DNA of 9,438 nucleotides from JACPWY01 sp964603655 (lineage in GTDB: Bacteria > Bdellovibrionota > FAC87 > UBA2466), in contig CAZRVZ010000101.1 of assembly GCA_964603655.1 (NCBI GenBank), positions 1 through 9,438 on the forward strand. The letters run 5' to 3'. Below the pieces are notes generated by a model that had not been told where the DNA came from, ran no database searches, and worked only from the letters and a program-made list of their open reading frames with translations. The position numbers were made by a program, and so were the translations under genes. Positions within the stretch are counted from its first letter, which is position 1. The number at the start of each line of letters is the position of its first letter. This document shows, in pieces, positions 1 through 6,243 of this stretch.

Positions 1-737
1 GTGTAGAGATCCCAGAATTGAAGCAGGCCATCGATGAGGGGCGAATTAGCGTCCCCCAGGCGAAAAGAATCGTTTCCATTGTAACCCCCGGTACGCCGGC
101 TTTCTGGATTTCCAAAGCGAGCCATCTCTCTCAACGGGACCTGGACCGGGAAGTTGCAAAAGAGTTACCCGCTCAGGCAATCATGGAACGCATCCAGCCA
201 AAGTACGCTGGAAGACTGACACTTGAACTCGGGATTTCGGAGGAGCTGGAAAAACAGATTCGGCGAGTTCAGGATCTGCTCAGTCAACGGACGCGGCAGG
301 CAGTAACTATTGAAACGGCACTGGGCTTTCTTTGTAGGGAGTACTTGAAACGCAGCGATCCGCTAGAAATTGCGAAGCGCAACGGCGCAAAACAGCAGGT
401 AACCGATCGGCAGGTGGAAGATAGACCGCCGACCGATCGACTGGTTTCAAAACCTGTTGGAGAACTGGCCCGTAATGTAAACCCTGGTGCCTGGAAACTT
501 TCCAGTACCGTCCCACGAAACATTCAGCACCACGTGCGGCTGGCTACCGGAAGCCGGTGTATGGCGGTTCTGCCCACTGGAAAACCCTGCGGCGCTACTC
601 GGTGGCTCGATTTTCATCATATTAAACCCCGGCGCGAGGCTGGCATTCACTCCGTCGAAAATCTAACGCTACTCTGCCACTCACACCACAGGGCACATCA
701 CGAGAAGAATTCGGGGGGTGGTTCGCAGCGGCTCTAG
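1..737 (+). CDS. HNH endonuclease family protein, 5'-truncated by window edge
   Basis: The frame is open from base 3 to a TAG at 735-737, so the gene begins before the window. A TTG at 18 could be a start but has no Shine-Dalgarno. The C-terminal ~70 residues form an HNH (His-Me-type) zinc nuclease module. Numbering from the TTG, it shows C181 and C191 nine residues apart, H200-H201 followed by I-x-P, N215-L216, then C220-x2-H223-H224-x2-H227, as in the DHH/HHI-P-NL-LC-HH pattern. These residues would bind a divalent metal and cut nucleic acid. The upstream ~170 residues are mostly helical and charged, with a VTP segment (22-24) and a predicted helix around RRVQDLLSQ (82-90). This resembles the N-terminal region of chromosomal HNH proteins I associate with Bdellovibrio-like bacteria. 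No partner toxin, methylase or mobile gene is visible, so the role (defence, mobile-element remnant or other) is unknown. The HNH call is firm; the family affiliation is from memory. Confidence 0.82.
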   Translation, partial: VEIPELKQAIDEGRISVPQAKRIVSIVTPGTPAFWISKASHLSQRDLDREVAKELPAQAIMERIQPKYAGRLTLELGISEELEKQIRRVQDLLSQRTRQAVTIETALGFLCREYLKRSDPLEIAKRNGAKQQVTDRQVEDRPPTDRLVSKPVGELARNVNPGAWKLSSTVPRNIQHHVRLATGSRCMAVLPTGKPCGATRWLDFHHIKPRREAGIHSVENLTLLCHSHHRAHHEKNSGGGSQRL

Positions 738-908
738 GCATGAGAACCTATGGGCAGCATGAGTAGTTCGAACGGCGTTAGTAGTTGTCACGGGCGGAGT
801 TCGAGAGACCGAGATTCGAGCGCCTAAGTTCTCACGGCGGAGTTCGGGAGTCAGACGAATCGTTGGTGACCTAAACATCTGCGTCACACAAAAACGGCGG
901 CGGCATTC
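738..908. other. Intergenic spacer with short direct repeats
   Basis: No supportable gene lies here. A 15-bp direct repeat with one mismatch, GGCGGAGTTCGRGAG, occurs at 793-807 and 836-850. Smaller repeated words (GTAGTT twice, GCATGAG twice) surround it. I see no clear GC-rich hairpin with a U-run that would terminate the nuclease gene. A minus-strand open frame crosses the spacer and the nuclease end, but it has no ribosome site and no recognisable protein. Confidence 0.4.
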
Positions 909-914
909 TATAAT
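909..914 (+). promoter_or_regulatory. Perfect -10 box (TATAAT) predicting a leaderless transcript
   Basis: TATAAT matches the sigma70 -10 consensus 6 of 6 and ends only five bases before the ATG at 920. With normal spacing, transcription would begin at about 920-922, on the start codon itself. No AGGAGG-like site precedes the ATG, which fits leaderless translation. The -35 region is poor: at 18-bp spacing it reads CACACA, matching only the last three positions. A chance match in an A/T-rich stretch is the alternative. Confidence 0.5.
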
Positions 915-919
915 AATTC

Positions 920-1690
920 ATGGCCTGTAAACGACTCACTTGGGACAGTGACCATTTTGGTTTTGCAATTGCCCGTGTCGATTCACCATTGACCCAGCCG
1001 AGCGCGGTCATTCCCTGGTGCGCATCGAACGCCATTCGGTGTGCGTATCTTACGGTCGGGGTTGGAGATCAGGCAGGCATTGCGTGGGCGGAAAAGAATA
1101 GTTTTGGGCTTTTCGATGTGCGCATGGAATTTGAAATTTCACTGATCGGAAGCGGGCCTGCGCCGACGCTAGGAACGGCTACTCCGACACGAGGCACGAC
1201 TACTCCGACACGACTTTTCGTTCACAAGGACGTGCCTGCACTCGTCAGGGAGTCGCCTGCACTTTTTACGCACAGCCACTTTTTTGTCGATGAACGTTTT
1301 CCGCGCAATCGGGTCAATCGATTGTACGAAATGTGGATGGAGAGGTTGGCCACTGCCGCCCCGAACAAAACAATCGTTGTCAGTGGGCCCGAAGCCGCTC
1401 CGAACGGTTTTGTGACCTGCGAAATAGATTGGCCAACCATCAACCCTGGTAACGGCCCCGGCAGCAATCCCCCCGTTGGAAAAATCGGACTTTTTGGCGT
1501 CTCTCCGAGGGCTCAAGGCAAAGGCATCGGGGCGTCACTGCTTCACGACGCGCTTACCTGGTTCCGCAGTCGACAGGCGCAGTCGGTAACGGTGGTAACC
1601 CAAGGGCGGGCAGTCGCGGCGCAAAGGTGTTATCAACGCGCCGGTTTTTGTACGCAGTCGGTGTCTCTCACCTACCACCGCTGGTTTTAA
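920..1690 (+). CDS. GNAT-family N-acetyltransferase, WecD-like
   Basis: The 256-residue product would move an acetyl group from acetyl-CoA to an amine in the cytoplasm. The C-terminal half carries GNAT motif A: a beta strand ending in FGV (192-194) and then the pyrophosphate-binding Q199-x-x-G202-x-G204 turn. Further on is a motif-B-like AAQRCYQRAGF (233-243), in which the Tyr and the Y-x-x-x-G-F pattern are typical. The N-terminus (LTWDSDHFGFAIARV, 6-20) and the segment ending AEKNSFGLFDVRMEFE resemble the extra N-terminal domain of dTDP-fucosamine acetyltransferase WecD/RffC. A sugar-nucleotide substrate is therefore possible but unproven. A 21-bp tandem duplication adds GTATPTR-GTTTPTR at 85-98, in what should be the linker between the two halves. 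The ATG is chosen because it follows a perfect -10 box. No sugar aminotransferase lies beside it to fix the substrate. Confidence 0.75.
   Translation: MACKRLTWDSDHFGFAIARVDSPLTQPSAVIPWCASNAIRCAYLTVGVGDQAGIAWAEKNSFGLFDVRMEFEISLIGSGPAPTLGTATPTRGTTTPTRLFVHKDVPALVRESPALFTHSHFFVDERFPRNRVNRLYEMWMERLATAAPNKTIVVSGPEAAPNGFVTCEIDWPTINPGNGPGSNPPVGKIGLFGVSPRAQGKGIGASLLHDALTWFRSRQAQSVTVVTQGRAVAAQRCYQRAGFCTQSVSLTYHRWF
1175..1213 (+). repeat. 21-bp tandem duplication inside the acetyltransferase gene
   Basis: ACGRCTACTCCGACACGA occurs at 1175-1192 and 1196-1213, with one mismatch and a period of 21 bp. The period is a multiple of three, so the reading frame is kept. It encodes two copies of a seven-residue GT(A/T)TPTR unit in a presumed flexible linker. 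Confidence 0.8.
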
Positions 1691-1896
1691 AACGGCGAAT
1701 CTCACACCATAGGCTCAAGGCTCGGGCCGTCGTGCGAAACTCCGATTGTGTTTCGGTCTGCTGTTTGAGTACACGCAGAAAATTCACCAGCGTGAGAAGT
1801 CCGGGAACGATAGACAATCTCGCAGATCGAGGGAACCTGACTCACCTTAGTCACGGAGTAGTCAAAATTAATCCTTTTCCCGCATCAAACAAGTTA
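1691..1896. other. Intergenic spacer upstream of the CTAG array
   Basis: I see no gene here. A 126-codon open frame beginning inside the acetyltransferase gene in another phase runs through it, but its product is low-complexity and its start has no support. The bases just after the acetyltransferase stop include a GTTTTAAAAC palindrome, which is not a convincing terminator. A small dyad, TGACT-N6-AGTCA, lies at 1838-1853 and could be a half-site pair for a regulator, but it is short enough to be chance. Confidence 0.35.
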
Positions 1897-1980
1897 CCTA
1901 GACTATTGGCTAGTCGATTGCCTAGACTTTTGCCTAGACTATTGGCTAGTCGATTGCCTAGACTTTTGCCTACAGTATTA
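1897..1980. repeat. Phased 12-bp CTAG repeat array (two exact 36-bp copies plus a decayed unit)
   Basis: A 36-bp unit at 1897-1932 is repeated exactly and without spacer at 1933-1968. Each copy is itself three related 12-mers: CCTAGACTATTG, GCTAGTCGATTG and CCTAGACTTTTG. A seventh, degraded 12-mer (CCTACAGTATTA, 9 of 12 matches to the first) follows at 1969-1980. CTAG, usually scarce in bacterial DNA, starts at 1898, 1910, 1922, 1934, 1946 and 1958, always 12 bp apart. Within each 36-mer, GACTA-N5-TAGTC forms an inverted repeat. The array ends 20 bp before the transporter start codon, so it overlaps the likely promoter. It may be a multi-site operator or a variable-length promoter spacer. Confidence 0.85.
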
Positions 1981-1981
1981 C
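1954..1981 (+). promoter_or_regulatory. Possible weak promoter embedded in the end of the CTAG array
   Basis: TTGCCT (1954-1959) and TATTAC (1976-1981) each match sigma70 boxes at four of six positions and lie 16 bp apart. They would start a short leader just before the GGAGG ribosome site. Because every repeat unit ends in TTG, a -35-like word recurs each 12 bp, so the assignment is ambiguous. Confidence 0.25.
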
Positions 1982-1990
1982 CTTTCCACC

Positions 1991-1995
1991 GGAGG
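1991..1995 (+). promoter_or_regulatory. Ribosome binding site fixing a TTG start
   Basis: GGAGG lies five bases before TTG at 2001. This strong site is why the non-ATG codon is accepted as the transporter start. The same GGAGG-N5 layout recurs before the GTG start at 6221. Confidence 0.8.
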
Positions 1996-2000
1996 ATACA

Positions 2001-3257
2001 TTGAAGCCACACGTGCGCCTTTTTCTCGCCCTTACTGGGGGCATCTTACTGGGGGCCGTTTTTCACGGGCACCCGGAACTTTCGATAATTGCGTGGATCA
2101 ACAGCTACTGCCTGCAGCCAATGGGGCAGATTTTTTTGCGACTCATTTTCATGGTCGTGGTACCGATGGTGTTTTGCGCGCTCGTTCTGGGAACCGTCGA
2201 GCTCGGCCGCGCCCGCGGCATCGGCTCGGTGGCCGGAAAGACTCTGCTCTACACTCTTTTGGCCAGCGGTGCCTCGGTGATTATCGGACTTTTCTTAGTC
2301 AATACAATCCGCCCGGGTTCGGGCATCACTCGACTGAGTCCGCAAGAATCGCCGGCAGCACTCACGCAGGTGTTCACCAATGCGTCTAAGGCCAAACCCA
2401 TTCACCAGACCCTCGTCGAATTGGTGACCAAGAACCCCATCGACTCCGCCTTGAGGGCTCTCGATGGTGAGATGCTCGCGCTCATGATTTTCGCGCTCCT
2501 TTTCGGGATCGGGCTCGTCATGGCATCCAAAGACAAAAACGACTCCACGCTCATTAAGGTTTTGGAACAGACATTTAACGCATGCATGAGCATCGTGGAA
2601 CTCGCCATGCGCCTGGCTCCGCTCGCCGTATTTAGCCTCGTCTTCGGCAATGCCTACACCAACGGTATTTTAATCTTCGGATCGCTTGGACTTTATGTAG
2701 GAGTCGTCATCTTGGGCCTACTCCTTCAACAATTCGTCGTCTATTCCCTCTGCCTGCGCTTCATTGCGGGAATCTCGCCCTGGCAGTTTTTTTCCAAGTG
2801 CCGAGAGGTCTATCTTTATGCATTTTCCACGGCCAGCTCCAACGCCACGCTCCCGCGGTCGCTGGCTACGGCGATAGACAAACTTAAACTGCCCCCCGAA
2901 ATTGCCAGATTCGTGCTCACCATCGGAGCCACGGCCAATCAAAATGGCACGGCCCTTTTTGAAGGGGTCACCGTACTATTTCTGGCACAGGTTTATGGAA
3001 TCGAACTATCGCTAACCAGCCAACTTCACGTCGTACTCATGTCCATTATCGCCGGAATAGGCACAGCTGGCGTGCCGGGGGGATCGCTTCCTCTCATCTT
3101 GATTCTATTACAGAGCGTCGGAATCCCCCCGGAAGGCATGGCACTCATTTTGGGCGTCGACCGCTTTCTGGATATGTGCCGCACCACGCTCAACGTCAGT
3201 GGCGACTTGGTAATTGCCGCCCTAGTCAGCCCGCGGCCGGAGCCAAAAGGGACATAG
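2001..3257 (+). CDS. Dicarboxylate/amino-acid:cation symporter (SDF/DAACS family)
   Basis: This 418-residue inner-membrane protein of the DctA/GltP glutamate-transporter fold would couple import of an anionic substrate to cation entry. The first strongly hydrophobic segments are near 6-22, 45-64 and 80-101. Re-entrant loop HP1 carries ASSNATLP (278-285) and HP2 carries GIGTAGVPGG (352-361). The last helix reads D387-x3-D391-M-C-R394-T395-x2-N398-x3-D402. This aligns with GltPh D390, D394, R397, T398, N401 and D405, and the Arg predicts an acidic substrate. The usual NMDGT is NQNGT (313-317), and by my alignment GltPh Y89 and T92 become T85 and A88, so the third sodium site looks altered. The start is TTG with a perfect ribosome site. 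It lies 247 bp before the sugar-acid dehydratase operon on the same strand and may supply it. Whether it carries glutamate, a C4-dicarboxylate or a sugar acid cannot be told. Confidence 0.9.
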   Translation: MKPHVRLFLALTGGILLGAVFHGHPELSIIAWINSYCLQPMGQIFLRLIFMVVVPMVFCALVLGTVELGRARGIGSVAGKTLLYTLLASGASVIIGLFLVNTIRPGSGITRLSPQESPAALTQVFTNASKAKPIHQTLVELVTKNPIDSALRALDGEMLALMIFALLFGIGLVMASKDKNDSTLIKVLEQTFNACMSIVELAMRLAPLAVFSLVFGNAYTNGILIFGSLGLYVGVVILGLLLQQFVVYSLCLRFIAGISPWQFFSKCREVYLYAFSTASSNATLPRSLATAIDKLKLPPEIARFVLTIGATANQNGTALFEGVTVLFLAQVYGIELSLTSQLHVVLMSIIAGIGTAGVPGGSLPLILILLQSVGIPPEGMALILGVDRFLDMCRTTLNVSGDLVIAALVSPRPEPKGT

Positions 3258-3480
3258 AAACCTAAACCATAATTGCGCGCCATTACAGTGCGTCTAACGC
3301 TCCGCGCAGGACCGCGCAGGTACCCGGTACCTTTTCATACCTTTTCAGACGGTACCAGAGCTTTTGGGCTCAACTTTTTCGTTCGGGCTACCGATATCAC
3401 TAGGTAAGTACAGAAGATAAGTGCAGACCTCGCGGTTCGCGAAATATCCCAAAAACGACCGACTTACTTCCAGATTTCAT
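3258..3480. other. Repeat-rich intergenic leader upstream of the operon
   Basis: No gene is present. Four kinds of short repeat are visible. CCGCGCAGG occurs at 3302-3310 and 3312-3320. TACCTTTTCA occurs at 3328-3337 and 3338-3347. The palindrome GGTACC occurs at 3319-3324, 3326-3331 and 3351-3356. TAAGTRCAGA occurs at 3405-3414 and 3418-3427. A perfect small dyad TCGCG-GTT-CGCGA lies at 3430-3442. Such a density of half-site-like words before a catabolic-type operon suggests regulator binding, but no known operator consensus is recognised. Confidence 0.5.
3318..3335 (+). terminator. Candidate weak terminator after the transporter
   Basis: AGGTAC (3318-3323), loop CCG, and GTACCT (3327-3332) form a perfect 6-bp hairpin that runs straight into TTTT. 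The stem is only half G/C and the U-run is short, so termination would be inefficient. A second weak hairpin, GAGC-N6-GCTC (3358-3371), precedes a run of five T starting at 3375. Either or both may end the transporter transcript. Confidence 0.3.
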
Positions 3481-3487
3481 TTTTAAT
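3459..3487 (+). promoter_or_regulatory. Possible compact promoter for the four-gene operon
   Basis: TTTAAT (3482-3487) matches the -10 consensus at five of six positions. The -35 position, 17 bp upstream, reads CCGACT (only GAC matches). It would give a leader of roughly ten bases holding the AGGTGA ribosome site (3495-3500) before ATG 3505. Confidence 0.25.
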
Positions 3488-3504
3488 AAAAAGCAGGTGA
3501 TGAA

Positions 3505-5079
3505 ATGCTCTCGATGCCCTTAGAGCACCCAACCAGTTCTCAAATGAATTCGATCAGGCTTCACCCACTGGATAACGTCGTCATTGTCACTCGGGAACGC
3601 GGACTGACTGAAGGTGATTCAGTGATAACCGGCGATTTAAATACACCCCTAACCTGCAGGCAATCGATTACCAGAGGGCAAAAAATTGCAACCCGCCGCA
3701 TTCAAAAGGATGAGTCGATTCTGAAATTTGGAAACACAATTGGCGTTGCAACCCGCGTGATTGAAACCGGCGAGCACGTACACACCCACAACGTAAAAAT
3801 GCCCCCGCCCTCGGCAATCCAAACTGCCATTGGTACAAAACCAGCGGACACTCTGCAAGACGTCCCCAATCTGCCCTCGACATTCCAAGGATATCCCCGA
3901 ACCGGTGGCATGGCGGGCGTTCGCAACTATATCGTAGTCGTGGCATCGGTGAATTGCTCCGCAACCGTCGTCAAGGCAATTTGTCGGCACTTTTGGAAAC
4001 AGGATCTGCAAGCCCGAGGCATTGACGGCATCATTCCCGTATGCGATCCCGCCGGGTGCGCCCAAACGGTCGGGGGAACTTACCACAAGCTCTTAAACCG
4101 AACTATCGCCGGTTGGATGTTTCATCCCAACGTCGTGGGATCGGTCGTCATCGGCCTGGGGTGTGAAGCCGTCACGGTCGATGGGCTGCTGCAATTTCAA
4201 AAATCCTCACCGAATCCCGCGGTTCCGGTGGAATTCCTGACGGTACAGGACACTGGAGGCACCGCAAAATCGATTCAAGAGGGAATCAGGCGCGTCGATA
4301 AAATCCTCGCCCAACTGCCATCATACACACGGCAAGCGCTCCCCGTATCACAATTGCGATTAGCACTGAACTGCGGTGGAAGCGACGCGTTCTCATCGTT
4401 AACTGCCAATCCGGCGCTTGGATTTGCCAGCGACTTTCTGGTCTCTCGAGGCGCATCGGTAGCGCTGGCTGAGATTCCGGAGTGTCACGGAGCCGAGCAG
4501 TCACTCAAAGACAGAGCCATTTCACCGCAGGTTAAGCACGAGCTGGACCTGACGTTTCAGTGGTGGGAAGCCTACGCGCGCCGGCAAAATATCAGCCTCA
4601 ATAACAATCTTTCCCCGGGAAATATCGCAGGTGGAATCACCACCATCATTGAAAAAAGCCTCGGTGCCGTCGCAAAAGGTGGGCGCTCCACGCTTTCACA
4701 GGTCGTTGACTACGCCCAGAGGATTACGGAGCCCGGCCTCGTTATCATGAACACACCGGGCTATGACCCAGTGTCTGTCACGGGCCTCGTCGCGGGGGGA
4801 TGTCAGCTCGTCGCATTTACGACCGGTCGTGGCTCGGTCTATGGGTGCGCCATCGCACCCACCATCAAAATATCGAGTACTAGCGAGCTTTTTTCCCGTT
4901 TGAGTGGCGACATGGACGAAGACGCGGGCGTCGCATTAACAACCCAGTCCACTCGGGAAGTTGGGACCACTCTTTACCGCTCACTCATCGCTGTCGCCAG
5001 TGGGCGTAAAACCTGCAGTGAACAGCTGGGCCTTGGCTGGGAAGAATTCATGCCATGGGCAATTGGAGAAACGCTTTAA
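3505..5079 (+). CDS. UxaA-family sugar-acid dehydratase (altronate/galactarate dehydratase-like)
   Basis: The 524-residue cytoplasmic enzyme has the full two-part UxaA/GarD layout. The first part is an N-terminal SAF domain (about 16-98, ending in H91-V-H93-T-H95-N). The second is the large dehydratase domain, with GYPRTGGMAGVRNYI (129-143), NCSATV (150-155), the cysteine-bearing CDPAGC (180-185), HPNV, LGCE (218-221), CGGSDAFSSLTANPALG (290-306), SPGNIAGGITTIIEKSLGA (370-388), TPGYDPVSVTG (417-427) and TTGRGS (439-444). Family members remove water from aldonates or aldarates (altronate to 2-keto-3-deoxygluconate; galactarate) using Fe2+ or Mn2+. Length matches GarD (about 523) and UxaA (about 495). 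Deviations from my memory of the family include MNTPGYDP for MDTPGYDP and DMDEDAG for DMDINAG, so the substrate is not assigned. ATG 3505 has an AGGTGA site four bases upstream. A later in-frame ATG at 3544 has none, although the domain starts near it. Confidence 0.88.
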   Translation: MLSMPLEHPTSSQMNSIRLHPLDNVVIVTRERGLTEGDSVITGDLNTPLTCRQSITRGQKIATRRIQKDESILKFGNTIGVATRVIETGEHVHTHNVKMPPPSAIQTAIGTKPADTLQDVPNLPSTFQGYPRTGGMAGVRNYIVVVASVNCSATVVKAICRHFWKQDLQARGIDGIIPVCDPAGCAQTVGGTYHKLLNRTIAGWMFHPNVVGSVVIGLGCEAVTVDGLLQFQKSSPNPAVPVEFLTVQDTGGTAKSIQEGIRRVDKILAQLPSYTRQALPVSQLRLALNCGGSDAFSSLTANPALGFASDFLVSRGASVALAEIPECHGAEQSLKDRAISPQVKHELDLTFQWWEAYARRQNISLNNNLSPGNIAGGITTIIEKSLGAVAKGGRSTLSQVVDYAQRITEPGLVIMNTPGYDPVSVTGLVAGGCQLVAFTTGRGSVYGCAIAPTIKISSTSELFSRLSGDMDEDAGVALTTQSTREVGTTLYRSLIAVASGRKTCSEQLGLGWEEFMPWAIGETL

Positions 5080-5088
5080 CGAGTCAGC

Positions 5089-6243
5089 ATGCAAACCATT
5101 GTAATCATCGGCGCGGGGGCCATCGGACGAGGTTTTCTCCCCTGGATATTTGAAGAAGAGAATCGTCTGGTTTTTATCGACTCCGATCCCAGAATCGTCA
5201 ATCTGATGCGGGCCGAAAATAAATACCAAACCTATATGGTTAAAAACGGCGTGCTCACCCCGAAAACCATACAAATCGAGGCGGTCTATTTTCCGGAAGA
5301 GTTTGTCCGGCAACATTATCAAGGCGTAGCCGCCGCCTTCATTTCCGTCGGACCCAGGAATTGTGTTTCAGCAGCGCAATTGGTCGCGCCCTTAAACTGC
5401 CCGATTATCCTCTGTGAAAACGACCCCGCCACGGTGGACTCGGTGAAACGTCGGCTCGGCAGAAAAGATGTATATTTTGCGATTCCCGATGTGGTCACCT
5501 CCAACACCGCTTCTCCAAGCGTTCTCAAGAATGACCCTCTAGCCGTTGTTTCGGAGGATGGAACGCTTTTTGTGGATGCTCGAGTGGGTAATATATCAGG
5601 CGAATTCACGCGCTGCGATCCGTCGGAGCTAGCCAAACAGTGGACGGCAAAACTTTATCTACACAATACCCCCCACTGCGTTGCAGCCTACATCGGCGCT
5701 TTTTCAAAAATTAACTACATTCACGAGGTAATGAATCAGCCCTGTATCCACAGCGTGGTCAAGGGAGCGATGGAGGAGATGCTTGGCGTGCTCAAATTGG
5801 AGCCAAACAGCTCACATGATTTTCTGGACTGGTACGCCAACAAGGAGCTTTCTCGCTTCTCCTCCCCCCAGTTGTACGATCCTATTTCGAGGGTCGCGCG
5901 GGAACCCTTGCGTAAACTCCATCTGGACGAACGATTGGTCGGCGCCGCACAGCTCTGTCTCTCAGCCGGAATCGTCCCGCGCTACATTCTCATGGGCATC
6001 GTGAGTGCCGTTTTATTCGATAGGCAAACGGATGCCGACAAACACATCGCGGTCCTAAATCGGGCGCTGACGACTGAACTTTTCATGACGCATGTTATAG
6101 GACTGAGAAAAGGAGAAGCACTGGAAATCTTACTCACAAACCGCTTTGATTCAATTGTGGAAGAGCTTAGGGCTCTCGTTTTCCAGGTCCAAAATCAATT
6201 TAAAATCGATGGAGGCACGTGTGGGATCGAAGTGGGACTATGA
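5089..6243 (+). CDS. Mannitol-1-phosphate 5-dehydrogenase family oxidoreductase (MtlD/UxaB superfamily)
   Basis: The 384-residue product has an N-terminal Rossmann domain with G8-A-G10-A-I-G13 and an acidic D31 ending strand two, which favours NAD(H). It also has a C-terminal polyol-dehydrogenase domain. The catalytic signature K188-x4-N193-x2-H196 (KLYLHNTPH) is intact, as are YIHEVM and RVAREPLRKL, typical of the family. Length equals MtlD (about 382) rather than the ~480-residue UxaB/UxuB. It should interconvert a ketose or keto-acid, perhaps phosphorylated, and the corresponding polyol or aldonate. It begins nine bases after the UxaA-type gene, so it may reduce a keto-uronate to the aldonate that enzyme dehydrates, replacing UxaB. 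No mannitol PTS gene is near, which argues against classical mannitol use. ATG 5089 has only a weak GAG site five bases upstream and is probably translationally coupled. The family is sure; the substrate is not. Confidence 0.85.
   Translation: MQTIVIIGAGAIGRGFLPWIFEEENRLVFIDSDPRIVNLMRAENKYQTYMVKNGVLTPKTIQIEAVYFPEEFVRQHYQGVAAAFISVGPRNCVSAAQLVAPLNCPIILCENDPATVDSVKRRLGRKDVYFAIPDVVTSNTASPSVLKNDPLAVVSEDGTLFVDARVGNISGEFTRCDPSELAKQWTAKLYLHNTPHCVAAYIGAFSKINYIHEVMNQPCIHSVVKGAMEEMLGVLKLEPNSSHDFLDWYANKELSRFSSPQLYDPISRVAREPLRKLHLDERLVGAAQLCLSAGIVPRYILMGIVSAVLFDRQTDADKHIAVLNRALTTELFMTHVIGLRKGEALEILLTNRFDSIVEELRALVFQVQNQFKIDGGTCGIEVGL
6211..6215 (+). promoter_or_regulatory. Ribosome binding site that decides the GTG start of the phosphatase gene
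   Basis: GGAGG lies five bases before GTG 6221, inside the end of the preceding gene. The alternative in-frame ATG at 6209 overlaps this site and has no ribosome site of its own, so GTG is preferred. Confidence 0.7.

Noticed and set aside
1897..1968. Two identical 36-bp repeats, a length typical of CRISPR repeats
   Set aside because: The copies abut with no spacer, each is built from internal 12-mers, and no cas gene is present.
1897..1968. CTAG words as a TrpR-type operator
   Set aside because: The ACTAGT-type dyad geometry of TrpR sites is not reproduced, and no tryptophan gene is nearby.
1627..2004. Plus-strand open frame of 125 codons overlapping the acetyltransferase and ending on the transporter start
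   Set aside because: It starts inside the acetyltransferase gene in another phase without a ribosome site. Its tail is only the CTAG repeats translated (LPRLL repeats), and it resembles no protein family I know.
3649..4086. Long minus-strand open frame inside the dehydratase gene
   Set aside because: It is antisense to strongly conserved UxaA-family motifs, and its product is not recognisable.
6146..6220. Longer phosphatase start upstream (6146 or ATG 6209)
   Set aside because: These extend the overlap with the preceding gene and lack a ribosome site, whereas GTG 6221 has GGAGG at ideal spacing and gives normal family length.
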